From the NCBI RefSeq assembly GCF_900115705.1, contig NZ_FOXL01000004.1:487446-551445 (forward strand): a DNA stretch of 64,000 bases, given 5' to 3'. Under the pieces are notes generated by a model. It ran no database searches. It was not told the origin of the DNA and saw only the letters and a program-made list of their open reading frames with translations. Source of the stretch: Frateuria terrea. GTDB lineage: Bacteria > Pseudomonadota > Gammaproteobacteria > Xanthomonadales > Rhodanobacteraceae. This document shows, piece after piece, positions 1 to 12,732 of the stretch. The translations under genes were made by a program, and so were the position numbers. How positions within the stretch are numbered: position 1 is the first letter of the stretch; each line of letters begins with the position of its first letter.

Positions 1-96
1 CGATCGCAGCGATGATGCGCGGACGCTCGCTCGACTTGAGGCGGTCCAGTTCGGCGCGCAGGCGTTCCGAACCGGCCTTGGTCATGGGGGCGCGAC

Positions 97-100
<4 letters not shown>
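1..100 (-). CDS. greA: Transcription elongation factor GreA (N-terminal fragment, cut by window start)
   Basis: Reading from position 100 towards 1, the first 33 codons give [20 protein letters not shown] followed by [13 protein letters not shown]. This matches the N-terminal coiled coil of GreA, including the PMT..G.E.LR.EL..LK...RP.II.AI pattern. GreA binds in the RNA polymerase secondary channel and stimulates transcript cleavage to rescue backtracked complexes. The ATG overlaps the carB stop codon in an ATGA arrangement (97-100), so greA is translationally coupled to carB as the last gene of carA-carB-greA. The C-terminal part lies outside the window. Confidence 0.9.
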
Positions 101-3323
<3,223 letters not shown>

Positions 3324-3324
<1 letters not shown>

Positions 3325-4451
3325 TAGCGGGCCTCCTGCATGAGCTGCGCGAAGCGCGCGAAGAGATAGCCGACGTCATGCGGCCCCGGGGCGGCTTCCG
3401 GATGGCCCTGGAAGCAGAACGCCGGACGATCGGTGAGCGCGAAGCCCTGCAGCGAGCCGTCGAACAACGAGGTGTGGGTGACGCGCACGTTGGCCGGCAG
3501 CGTGGCCGGGTCCACCGCGAAACCGTGGTTCTGGCTGGTGATCAGCACGCGGCCGTCGTCATGGTCCTTCACCGGGTGGTTGGCGCCGTGGTGGCCGAAC
3601 TTCATCTTCAGGGTCCTCGCGCCGAGCGCCAGGCCCATCAACTGGTGGCCCAGGCAGATGCCGAACAGCGGGATCTGCGCATCGAGGAAGGCTTTGGTCG
3701 CCGCGATGGCATAGTCGCACGCGGCCGGGTCGCCCGGGCCGTTGGACAGGAACACGCCATCGGGCTTCAACGCCAGCACTTCGGCAGCCGGCGTCTGGGC
3801 CGGCACCACGGTAACGTCGCAGCCGTGGCTGGCCAGCAGGCGCAGGATATTGAGCTTGGTGCCGAAGTCGTACGCGACCACCTTGTAACGCGTATCCGGC
3901 TCGGCGAAGGCCGTGCGATCGAGGTCGTACACGCCCTCGGTCCAGCGGTAGGGCTCGCGCACGCTCACCACCTTGGCCAGGTCCATGCCGTTCAAGCCCG
4001 GGAAAGCGCGCGCCTTGGCCAGCGCCGTTTCGGCATCACTCCCCTCGCCAGCCAGGATGCAGCCGTTCAGCGCGCCCTTGTCGCGCAGGATGCGGGTGAG
4101 GCGGCGGGTGTCGATGCCGGCGATCGCCACGATGTTCTGGCGCGACAGGTAGTCGGGAAGGCTTTCGGTGCTGCGCCAGTTGCTCGGACGGCGAGGCACG
4201 TCGCGCACGATCAGGCCGGCGGCCTGTACGCGGGTGGACTCGGCGTCGGCCGGATTGACGCCGGTGTTGCCGACGTGCGGGTACGTGAGGGTGACGATCT
4301 GGCGGGCGTAGGAAGGATCGGTGAGGATCTCCTGGTAGCCCGTCATCGCCGTGTTGAAAACCACCTCGCCGACGGTTTCGCCAGTCGCGCCCACGGCATG
4401 GCCGTGGAACACGCTGCCATCTTCGAGGGCAAGCAGAGCGGGAATGGGCAT
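3324..4451 (-). CDS. carA: Carbamoyl-phosphate synthase small (glutaminase) subunit
   Basis: A 375-residue protein starting [17 protein letters not shown]. An upstream in-frame ATG at 4574 would add 41 residues that do not resemble CarA, so 4451 is chosen. The N-terminal CPSase domain is followed by a class I glutamine amidotransferase domain with the nucleophile-elbow cysteine in [11 protein letters not shown] and the histidine/glutamate pair in [11 protein letters not shown]. It hydrolyses glutamine and channels ammonia to CarB. It is first in the carA-carB-greA operon. A sigma-70-like promoter lies about 90 bases upstream of the start. Confidence 0.97.
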
Positions 4452-4539
4452 GGGGCCGCCTTTAGGTGCAGCAAAGTCCGCAAGCCGCTGGAAGCAGGCT
4501 TGTGGACCTTGGGTCGGAAGAAGTCTCGGGCGGGACGCA

Positions 4540-4568
4540 ATGATAGAAGCGGGGGCCGAATCTGTCCA
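4540..4568 (-). promoter_or_regulatory. Probable sigma-70 promoter of carA-carB-greA
   Basis: On the minus strand TGGACA, a 17-base spacer and TATCAT match the -35 and -10 consensus at five of six bases each. The predicted transcript has a leader of roughly 80 bases before the carA ATG at 4451. No ArgR or PurR operator was recognised by eye. Confidence 0.55.
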
Positions 4569-4651
4569 CCGCACGGGAGCGTGAACAACGCGGGCGTCTG
4601 TGCGCTGTCGGCGCGCGCTAAACTGGCCGTATTCCGTTCGCCCGGCCGTCC

Positions 4652-5347
4652 ATGAACGCCACCGTCCTGCTCGATCCCGCCCGCCTCGACCGCCCCGATA
4701 CGGACGTGCGGCGCGAGCCGTTCCCGCTCCTGATCGCCCACGGCCAATTGCCGGACGACGCGCGCGCCGGCCTCGAACGCGACTTTCCGCGCTACACGAG
4801 CGCAGGCTTCTTTCCCTACGACCCTGCCGACTGCGGTCCGTCGATCAATGCGCTGGTGGCGAACCTGACAGCACCGGCTTTCGCCCGCGCGATCGGCGAA
4901 CGCCTGGGCATCGACGACCTGGGCCGATACCCGACGCTGGTAACGCTGTGCCGCTACCTCAACAAGCGCCACGGAACCATCCATACCGACAGCAAATCCA
5001 AGGTCGCCACCGCCCTGCTCTACCTCAACGGGCAATGGCCGGACACGAGCGACGGCTGCCTGCGGTTCCTGCATCGCATCGACGACATCGACGCCCTGGT
5101 CGCCCCCGAGCTCACTCCGCTGTATGGCGAATTCGCCGTGTTCAAGCGTTGCGAGAACTCGTTCCATGGCCACCTGCCCTTCGAAGGCGAGCGCCGGGTC
5201 GTGCAGGTCGCCTGGCTGACCAGCGAGGAGGAAAAGTTGCGCAAGACGCGGCGCGGGAGGTTCTCGCGCACCTTCAAGAAGCTCGTCGGCGCGCTCGATC
5301 GCAAGTTCGGCGCCGGCCGCGACCGCAGCGCCGCGCATCGCGACTAA
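4652..5347 (+). CDS. 2OG-Fe(II) dioxygenase superfamily protein
   Basis: A 231-residue protein with the iron-binding facial triad of the prolyl-hydroxylase-like 2-oxoglutarate oxygenases: H111-T-D113 in TIHTDSKSK, a distal histidine in NSFHGHLPF (H172 or H174), and a following basic residue (R181/R182) that would bind 2-oxoglutarate. It should hydroxylate a protein or small-molecule substrate using O2 and 2-oxoglutarate. The substrate cannot be read from sequence. The basic C-terminus (about residues 195-231) is low-complexity. It is divergent from carA and ends three bases before the convergent exchanger gene, so it is probably monocistronic. Confidence 0.75.
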   Translation: MNATVLLDPARLDRPDTDVRREPFPLLIAHGQLPDDARAGLERDFPRYTSAGFFPYDPADCGPSINALVANLTAPAFARAIGERLGIDDLGRYPTLVTLCRYLNKRHGTIHTDSKSKVATALLYLNGQWPDTSDGCLRFLHRIDDIDALVAPELTPLYGEFAVFKRCENSFHGHLPFEGERRVVQVAWLTSEEEKLRKTRRGRFSRTFKKLVGALDRKFGAGRDRSAAHRD

Positions 5348-5350
5348 CCC

Positions 5351-6349
5351 TCAGGCCAGGTGCCAGGCCACGAAGGCGGCGAACACGCCATACAGCAGTC
5401 CCACCGGCACCAGCCAGCGCGCCTTGACGTGCCCGCGCTGGAACAGCCACCACAGATAGCCGATCGCCACCGTGGTGAGCGCGCCGGCCACGATCAATGG
5501 CTCGTCGAACAGCCACGGGGTAAAGAACAAGGCCAGCGAGCTGGGAATGGTCGCCTGGATCATCATGGCGCCGGAGATATTCGCCAACGCCAGGCGTTCC
5601 TTGCCCTGGCGCACCCAGATCAACGCATTGACGGTCTCGGGCAATTCGGTCGCCACCGGGCTCAGCACCAGCGCCACCAGGTGCGGCGAGAGACCAAAAG
5701 CCATCCCGATCACCTCGATCTGCGTCACGAATACGCGTGAGGCGATGGCGATCACGACCAATGCCAGCACACTCTGGGTTGCCACGCGCCACATCGCCGG
5801 ATCGTCCGCATGCGGCTGGAATTTCAGTGGTTCGAGTTCCTCTTCTTCCGATGCCGTCTCGGCGCTCCTTAGCTCGCGCCACACGTACAGGCCGTAGGCG
5901 GCGATGAACAGCACGCCCAGCCACGGCTTGAACGCGAATGCGACCAGGCCCAGCGTGCACTTGACCGCGAAGATCGACAGGAACCAGCGCTGGTCGCGGG
6001 CAAGACGCGCGTTGTCCACCTTCACGAGTGCGTTGGGGCGCTTGAGCCGATGTCGGTTGCCCCACAACGCGACGCCGACCACGGCGTAGGCGATGGTGCC
6101 AAGCACCAGCGGTCCGCCCAGCGCGGCGCCGACGCCGATGTCCCGCTGTTCGGGCGAGTGCCCGAACACCACGGCAATGAAAGTGACCGCACTTTCCGGC
6201 AGCGCGGTACCGAACGCCGCGAGCACCGTGCCGGTCGCGGTCGCATCGAGCCGGAATTTCCGGCCGAGCCATTCGATGCCGTTGACGAAGTACTCGCAGG
6301 CCGCGTAAATCGCGCCGGCAGAAAGCAGGAACCACAACGTGGTGAGCAT
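5351..6349 (-). CDS. CaCA-family cation exchanger, probable manganese/calcium exporter
   Basis: A 332-residue polytopic membrane protein with the two inverted alpha-repeats of the Ca2+/cation antiporter family: GTVLAAFGTALPESAVTFIA near the N-terminus and LSPVATELPETVNALIW in the second half, with the conserved acidic residues in LPES and LPET. An acidic cytosolic loop (ETASEEEELE) separates the halves. The start MLTTLWFLLSAG at 6349 is preferred over an upstream ATG at 6484 because the upstream extension would read through the riboswitch. The mRNA begins with a yybP-ykoY element, a manganese sensor, so Mn2+ export is the likely physiological role rather than Ca2+ alone. That role is an inference from the riboswitch. 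Confidence 0.88.
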   Translation of the reverse strand: MLTTLWFLLSAGAIYAACEYFVNGIEWLGRKFRLDATATGTVLAAFGTALPESAVTFIAVVFGHSPEQRDIGVGAALGGPLVLGTIAYAVVGVALWGNRHRLKRPNALVKVDNARLARDQRWFLSIFAVKCTLGLVAFAFKPWLGVLFIAAYGLYVWRELRSAETASEEEELEPLKFQPHADDPAMWRVATQSVLALVVIAIASRVFVTQIEVIGMAFGLSPHLVALVLSPVATELPETVNALIWVRQGKERLALANISGAMMIQATIPSSLALFFTPWLFDEPLIVAGALTTVAIGYLWWLFQRGHVKARWLVPVGLLYGVFAAFVAWHLA

Positions 6350-6430
6350 CAATGCGTATCCGGCCGGGCGAGCGGAAAACCGATGGCACGACGATGCGGC
6401 CCGCCCGGCAAGGGTTCGAGCGCATCGTGG
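6350..6430 (-). promoter_or_regulatory. Leader between riboswitch and exchanger start; possible expression platform
   Basis: This stretch contains an 8-bp inverted repeat, ACGATGCG with CGCATCGT (6391-6398 with 6421-6428), around a GC-rich loop. No poly-U run follows, so it does not look like an intrinsic terminator. If it is the expression platform it would more likely act at translation or through Rho. Confidence 0.35.
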
Positions 6431-6580
6431 CCAAAGGTCTCGCCGGGCAGCGCTCCGCCGGCTTGCGGCGGCGCGGCCATCCACGCCATGGAGCGAGTCG
6501 CTCCAAGTCTGTTGACGCGAATTCCTCGGGGAACGAAGGCGCGATGCCCTCGCGGGTGAGGATGGCTACTCCCCAATGAC
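6431..6580 (-). ncRNA. yybP-ykoY (Mn2+) riboswitch
   Basis: On the minus strand the leader carries GGGGAGTAGCC (6564-6574), then CGTCAACA (6510-6517), and closes with GCGAGACCTTTGG (about 6431-6443). These are the L1 and L3 core segments and the 3' closing strand I recall for the yybP-ykoY family, in the right order and with hairpin-forming variable arms between. The family senses Mn2+ and typically controls manganese exporters (MntP) and TerC, UPF0016 or cation-transporter genes. A promoter sits just upstream and the exchanger start is about 80 bases downstream. Boundaries are approximate. Confidence 0.85.
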
Positions 6581-6590
6581 AACGGGCGGC

Positions 6591-6619
6591 ATGGTAGCGG
6601 CGCGACGCGGACGGGACAA
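6591..6619 (-). promoter_or_regulatory. Promoter of the riboswitch-exchanger transcript
   Basis: TTGTCC (6614-6619), a 17-base spacer and TACCAT (6591-6596) on the minus strand place the transcript start a few bases before the riboswitch 5' boundary. That agrees with the riboswitch being the start of the leader. Confidence 0.55.
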
Positions 6620-6716
6620 GCGGCGGTGCACGCATGCCGCCTGGCCTCCGCTCACGTGCGACCCGGCCTCCAGGGCTGCCCTTATCCGGCCGGGTGACCG
6701 CCGCCGAGCAACGCTC

Positions 6717-7517
6717 TTAAGACCGCAAGGTCAACCTCGATGCAAGCACCGCCTCGAGGTTGTAGGCACCTGCTGCCTGCCGGCAAAGCCAACAAGCCGC
6801 CTCGATCGCCCCCCGGGCGAAAATGCTGCGGTCGGTCGCCCGGTGGCCGAGCTCCACCCGCTCCCCGGCGCCGATCAGCATGGCAATGTGCTCGCCCACG
6901 ATGTCTCCGCCCCGCACTACCGCGAAACCGATGCTGCCGGCGTGGCGCGCGCCCTCTCGGATGCCGGTGACCCCATCCCGTGCGAGCGTGCTGCCACGCG
7001 CCGCGGCCGCTGCCTCGCCCAGCGACAGCGCAGTGCCTGATGGCGCGTCCGTCTTGCGGTTGTGGTGCGCCTCGACGATTTCCAGGTCCCAGTCCGGCAG
7101 CACCGCCGCGGCCTCGCGCAGCAGCCGGGTGAGAACCGCCACACCGAGGCTGAAGTTGCTCGCGTGCATCAACGCGATGCGCTTGGATGCCTCCGCCACT
7201 CGCGCCTTGAGCGCCGCATCGATGCCGGTAGTGCCGCTGACCAGGGCGACGCCGCGGGGCGTGCAGTGGTCCAGCGCAGAAGCCAGGCCGTCCGGACCGC
7301 TGAAATCGATCACCACGTCCAGCGCATCCTGCGGCCAGCCGGCCTGGAAGCACGGTGCGGCGGGGCTCTGCCACGCGCGTTCGCCCAACTGCGGCACTCC
7401 CGGCGCAGTCAGTGCAGCGACGACTTCGAAGCGACTGTCGTGCTGCAGCAGATCGAGCAAGGCTTGGCCCATGCGGCCGGTTGCGCCGTTGATGGCGAGG
7501 CGAAGCGGTGGGTTCAT
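6717..7517 (-). CDS. dapB: 4-hydroxy-tetrahydrodipicolinate reductase
   Basis: A 266-residue cytoplasmic enzyme of the diaminopimelate/lysine pathway. It reduces 4-hydroxy-tetrahydrodipicolinate with NAD(P)H. The N-terminal Rossmann motif INGATGRMGQALL, the VVIDFSGPDG segment, the dinucleotide-site SGTTG, and the signature EIVEAHHNRKTDAPSGTAL with the catalytic histidine/lysine are all present, as is GSIGF in the C-terminal part. Length matches the family. It is transcribed after dnaJ on the same strand with a gap of about 117 bases. The carAB genes lie further downstream, separated by the exchanger and oxygenase. Confidence 0.96.
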   Translation of the reverse strand: MNPPLRLAINGATGRMGQALLDLLQHDSRFEVVAALTAPGVPQLGERAWQSPAAPCFQAGWPQDALDVVIDFSGPDGLASALDHCTPRGVALVSGTTGIDAALKARVAEASKRIALMHASNFSLGVAVLTRLLREAAAVLPDWDLEIVEAHHNRKTDAPSGTALSLGEAAAAARGSTLARDGVTGIREGARHAGSIGFAVVRGGDIVGEHIAMLIGAGERVELGHRATDRSIFARGAIEAACWLCRQAAGAYNLEAVLASRLTLRS

Positions 7518-7634
7518 CGCGGGATCCGTGCGGTTGAAGCGCGTAGCGTAACCGCGTGCAAGGCGTCACGCACCGCACCCGACCCCGACAGGAACGGGTG
7601 TCGACAGTGAACGTGTCGCGCGGGCAGCCTCGCC

Positions 7635-8762
7635 TTACGAGGTGACGCGAGAGAGGAAATCCTTGACGCCGTCCACCCAGCTCTTGGCGCGCGGCGTGTG
7701 CGCGTCTGGCTCGCCTTCGGCGAAGGTGGCCTCGAGCTTTTCGAGCAGTTCGCGCTGTTCGCGGGTCAGGCGCACCGGCGTCTCCACCATCACCCGGCAG
7801 ATCAGGTCGCCGACGCGCCCGGAGCGCACCGATTTGACGCCACGGCCGCGCAGGCGGAACGTCTGCCCGGTCTGCGTTTCCGGCGGGATCGATACCGGCA
7901 CTTCGCCTTCCAGCGTGGGCACCTTCAGTTCGGCGCCGAGCGCGGCCTGAGAGAAACGGATCGGCACCTCGCAGTGCAGGTCGTTGCCGTCCCGCTGGAA
8001 GATCGCATGTTCGCGCACCCGCACGTCGACATACAGGTCGCCCGCCTCGGCACCGGCCGGGCCAGCCTCGCCCTGCCCGGATAGGCGGATGCGGTCGCCA
8101 CTGTCCACGCCGGCCGGGATGCGCACCGACAGCGTGCGCGTTTCCTCCAGCATGCCCTCGCCGCGGCAGGCCTTGCACGGTTTCTCGATGGTGTGGCCGC
8201 TGCCGCCGCAATGCGGGCACGCCTGCTGGATCGAGAAAATGCCGTTCTGCATGCGCACGCGGCCGTGCCCGTGGCAGGTCTTGCACTGGGTCGTCTTGCC
8301 GTCGGCCGAACCGGAGCCGTTGCAGTGGTGGCAGTTGACCTGGGTCGGGATCTCGATCGTCTTTTCGACGCCGAACACCGCCTCTTCCAGGTCCAGCTCC
8401 ATCACGTAACGCAGGTCCGCGCCACGGCGCACGCGGCCGCGGCCGCCCATGCCGAAAATGTCCCCGAAGATGTCGCCGAAGATGTCGCCCATGTCACCGA
8501 AACCGCCACGGCCTCCCATGCCGCCCTCGAAGGCGGCGTGGCCGTGCTGGTCGTACATGGAACGTTTCTGCGGATCGGCCAGGACCTCGTAGGCCTCCTT
8601 GGCCTCCTTGAACTTCTCCTGCGCAGAGGGATCGTCCGGGCAGCGGTCCGGGTGGTATTTCATCGCCAACCGGCGGAACGACTTCTTCAGCTCGACTTCG
8701 GTGACGGTGCGCTCGACGCCGAGCACCTCGTAGTAATCGCGCTTGCCCGTTGCTGCATTCAT
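7635..8762 (-). CDS. dnaJ: Chaperone DnaJ (Hsp40)
   Basis: A 375-residue class A J-protein. It has a J domain with HPD at residues 37-39, a Gly/Phe-rich linker (about 75-110), four zinc-finger CxxCxGxG-type repeats ([32 protein letters not shown]), and C-terminal substrate-binding domains. It stimulates DnaK ATPase and delivers unfolded clients. It lies downstream of dnaK with an intrinsic terminator between them, so it may be transcribed by read-through or from its own promoter, which was not identified. Confidence 0.97.
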   Translation of the reverse strand: MNAATGKRDYYEVLGVERTVTEVELKKSFRRLAMKYHPDRCPDDPSAQEKFKEAKEAYEVLADPQKRSMYDQHGHAAFEGGMGGRGGFGDMGDIFGDIFGDIFGMGGRGRVRRGADLRYVMELDLEEAVFGVEKTIEIPTQVNCHHCNGSGSADGKTTQCKTCHGHGRVRMQNGIFSIQQACPHCGGSGHTIEKPCKACRGEGMLEETRTLSVRIPAGVDSGDRIRLSGQGEAGPAGAEAGDLYVDVRVREHAIFQRDGNDLHCEVPIRFSQAALGAELKVPTLEGEVPVSIPPETQTGQTFRLRGRGVKSVRSGRVGDLICRVMVETPVRLTREQRELLEKLEATFAEGEPDAHTPRAKSWVDGVKDFLSRVTS

Positions 8763-8840
8763 GACTTCGACGACACCCCTACTGAACCCTATGTCCTACT
8801 GCTGGAAATCCGGCGCTGCCCGACCCTGGGCCGCCCTTTC

Positions 8841-8879
8841 AACAAACAGCCCGCGCGGCATGATAGCCGGCGCGGGCTG
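8841..8879 (-). terminator. Intrinsic terminator after dnaK
   Basis: On the minus strand the 10-bp perfect stem CAGCCCGCGC / GCGCGGGCTG (8847-8856 with 8870-8879), extended inside by GGC/GCC with one bulged base, is followed by TTTGTT. It would partly end transcription between dnaK and dnaJ and set a lower DnaJ:DnaK ratio. Confidence 0.75.
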
Positions 8880-8910
8880 CTCGACCATCGGCTGCGCCGA
8901 CTACGGACGA

Positions 8911-10836
<1,926 letters not shown>

Positions 10837-10887
10837 GTTCAGCTCCAAATGCTTTCTAGGCGGCCCCCGCGGCCGCGATGGCTTTTC

Positions 10888-10917
10888 AGATGGTGGCCCA
10901 CGTGTGGCGATTCAATG
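10888..10917 (-). promoter_or_regulatory. Weak sigma-32-like promoter upstream of dnaK
   Basis: On the minus strand CATTGAA (10911-10917), a 14-base spacer and CCACCATCT (10888-10896) resemble the heat-shock consensus CTTGAAA / CCCCATNT with the right spacing but several mismatches. It lies in the 120-base grpE-dnaK gap and may give extra dnaK transcripts. Confidence 0.3.
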
Positions 10918-10953
10918 CCGCGGGGCCGGGTGCGTGTTCAGCGAACGAATGTG

Positions 10954-11475
10954 TCAGTCCCTGGCCACGGCGACCAGCGCAGGACGCAGCAGCCGGTCGT
11001 TCAGCACATAGCCTTTCTGCAGCACGCTGACCACCGTGCCCGGCGCCTTGCCCGGCGCCTCCACCATGCTCACGGCATGGTGGCGTTCCGGATCGAGCGG
11101 TTGGTCGACCGGGTCTATCGGCACCAGGCCGTGGTTCTCGGCGACCTTGAGCAGCGCCTTCAGGGTCAGCGCCAGCCCTTCGCGTACCGCCGCGACATCA
11201 CCGCTCTCGATGGCCAGCCCGCGCTCGAGACTGTCGTACACCGGCAGCAGTTCGTTCAGCAGTTTCTCGTTGGCGAAGCGGCGCGCCTGTTCCAGGTCGC
11301 GATGCAGGCGCCGGCGCTGGTTCTCCAGCTCGGCGTGCTCGCGCAGCACGCTTTCGCGCAGCTCGGCGTTGCTTGCCTCCAGCTCGGCGATGCGCCCCTG
11401 CAGGGCGTCGGTTCCCAACGCGTCCGCGGGACCGGATTCCTGCGCCTGCTCCGGCGTCTGCTCGTTGTTCTGCAT
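10954..11475 (-). CDS. grpE: Nucleotide exchange factor GrpE
   Basis: A 173-residue protein with a Gln/Glu-rich N-terminus, a long coiled coil (about residues 26-75, including RRRLHRDLEQARRFANEKLL) and the C-terminal beta domain with HHAVSMVEAPGKAPGTVVSV then LQKGY.LNDRLLRPA, the GrpE signature. As a dimer it releases ADP from DnaK. A GGGAG ribosome-binding site precedes the ATG. It sits between hrcA and dnaK in the heat-shock operon, driven by the sigma-32-like site at the end of hrcA. Confidence 0.96.
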   Translation of the reverse strand: MQNNEQTPEQAQESGPADALGTDALQGRIAELEASNAELRESVLREHAELENQRRRLHRDLEQARRFANEKLLNELLPVYDSLERGLAIESGDVAAVREGLALTLKALLKVAENHGLVPIDPVDQPLDPERHHAVSMVEAPGKAPGTVVSVLQKGYVLNDRLLRPALVAVARD

Positions 11476-11499
11476 GCATTACTCCCAAACGAAAGTCCG

Positions 11500-11521
11500 G
11501 GCCGGCACCTCCGTGCCGGCC
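11500..11521 (-). repeat. Perfect hairpin in the grpE leader
   Basis: GGCCGGCAC / GTGCCGGCC form a 9-bp perfect inverted repeat around a 4-base loop (GGAG on the transcript strand) between hrcA and the grpE start. No U-run follows. It may stabilise or process the grpE-dnaK mRNA. It does not resemble the CIRCE operator. Confidence 0.6.
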
Positions 11522-11556
11522 GTCAAAACTGCGGGAAACCCGCCCTCCGGGGCCGG

Positions 11557-11584
11557 TTATAGGGACGTCGCGGCGCGATTCAAG
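11557..11584 (-). promoter_or_regulatory. Sigma-32-like promoter embedded in the 3' end of hrcA
   Basis: On the minus strand CTTGAA (11579-11584), a 14-base spacer and CCCTATAA (11557-11564) match the sigma-32 consensus CTTGAAA / CCCCATNT well. The -35 falls in the last codons of hrcA and the -10 includes its TAA stop. It would drive grpE-dnaK(-dnaJ) on heat shock independently of hrcA. Confidence 0.65.
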
Positions 11585-12618
11585 GCGTCACTGAGCAATC
11601 CGGCCGTCGCCTGCACCACCGGAATGACGCGTTCGTAGGCCATGCGGGTCGGGCCGATCACGCCGACGGCGCCCAGTACCCGGCCCTGAACCCCGTAGCT
11701 GGCGGTCACCACGCTGCAACCGTCCAGCGCGGCGAAGCCCGATTCCTCGCCGATGAACAGCCGCACGCCGGGCGCCCGGGCGCACACCTCCATCAGCTGC
11801 AGCAACTCGTTCTTCTTCTGGAATGCCTCGAACAACTCGCGCAGACGGTCCAGGTCGGCCAGCTCCGCATAGCCCATCAGGTTGGTCTGGCCGCTGACCA
11901 GCACGTCTTCTGCATCGCCCTGCGGGGCGAAGGAGGCCGCCGCCAGTTCGGTAGCGCTGGCCACCAGGCGGTTCAGTTCGCTGCCCGCTTCGCGCAGCTC
12001 ACGCAGCAGGTGCGCGCGGATGTCGTCCACGCGCAGGCCGGCAAAGTGCGTATTGAGGTAATTGGCGGCCTGCTCCAGCTCGCGCCCGTCCAGCGGCCTG
12101 GCCAGTTGCACAATGCGGTTCTGCACCTGGTTGTCGGAAAACACCAGGATCACCAGCACGCGCGCGTCCGGCAACGGTACGAAGTCGATGTGGCGCAGCG
12201 GGAAGTCGCCCTGGCGCGGGACCGTCACCACACCGGCGAAATGAGTCATCGCCGAAAGCAAAGTCGAGACGTTGCCGAGCAGGTCACGGGTGGTGGTCGG
12301 CCCGGGTGGCAGCTCACGCTTGAGCCGGACCATTTCATCGCGCGGCAGCGGCTGCAGCTCGATCAGGCTGTCGACGAACAGGCGCAGGCCGCGCGGCGTG
12401 GGCACGCGGCCGGCCGACGTGTGCGGCGAAGCGACCAGCCCGGCATCCTCCAGGTCGGCCATGATGTTGCGGATCGTCGCCGGACTGACGTCCAGGCCGG
12501 AGGAGCGCGATAGCGTGCGCGATCCCACCGGCTCGCCATCGGCCAGGTATTGCGCGATCAGCGTGCGCAGCAGGCGCCGGGCGCGGGTATCGAGGTCGTG
12601 GCCGTGGGATCGGGTCAT
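11557..12618 (-). CDS. hrcA: Heat-inducible transcriptional repressor HrcA
   Basis: A 353-residue protein starting MTRSHGHDLDTRARRLLRTL. An upstream ATG at 12675 would add 19 unrelated residues. The N-terminal winged helix carries the HrcA pattern EPVGSRTLSR, SPATIRNIMADLEDAGL and SPHTSAGRVPT. The C-terminal GAF-like domain has IGEESGFAALDGCSVV and GVIGPTRMAYERVIPVV. It represses CIRCE-containing heat-shock genes (usually groESL). No CIRCE element (TTAGCACTC-N9-GAGTGCTAA) was found by eye around this operon, so its target is probably elsewhere in the genome. Confidence 0.95.
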   Translation of the reverse strand: MTRSHGHDLDTRARRLLRTLIAQYLADGEPVGSRTLSRSSGLDVSPATIRNIMADLEDAGLVASPHTSAGRVPTPRGLRLFVDSLIELQPLPRDEMVRLKRELPPGPTTTRDLLGNVSTLLSAMTHFAGVVTVPRQGDFPLRHIDFVPLPDARVLVILVFSDNQVQNRIVQLARPLDGRELEQAANYLNTHFAGLRVDDIRAHLLRELREAGSELNRLVASATELAAASFAPQGDAEDVLVSGQTNLMGYAELADLDRLRELFEAFQKKNELLQLMEVCARAPGVRLFIGEESGFAALDGCSVVTASYGVQGRVLGAVGVIGPTRMAYERVIPVVQATAGLLSDALNRAATSL

Positions 12619-12732
12619 GCGCTGTGGCAACCGGTGAGACGGCACAGAAATAAGGTGCGGTCCCGCAGTTTGCAAGAAAGCCGGCCGCGACGGTAGCCAC
12701 GCTGCGGATCGCTCCCCTTACAATCCACCGCC

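Noticed and set aside
5351..6484. Longer start for the exchanger at 6484
   Set aside because: The extra 45 residues are Arg/Ala-rich and would be translated from the riboswitch itself. MLTTLWFLLSAG at 6349 begins the first membrane helix.
11476..12732. CIRCE operator near hrcA
   Set aside because: No TTAGCACTC-N9-GAGTGCTAA or close variant was found. The inverted repeat at 11500-11521 has a different sequence and a 4-base spacer.
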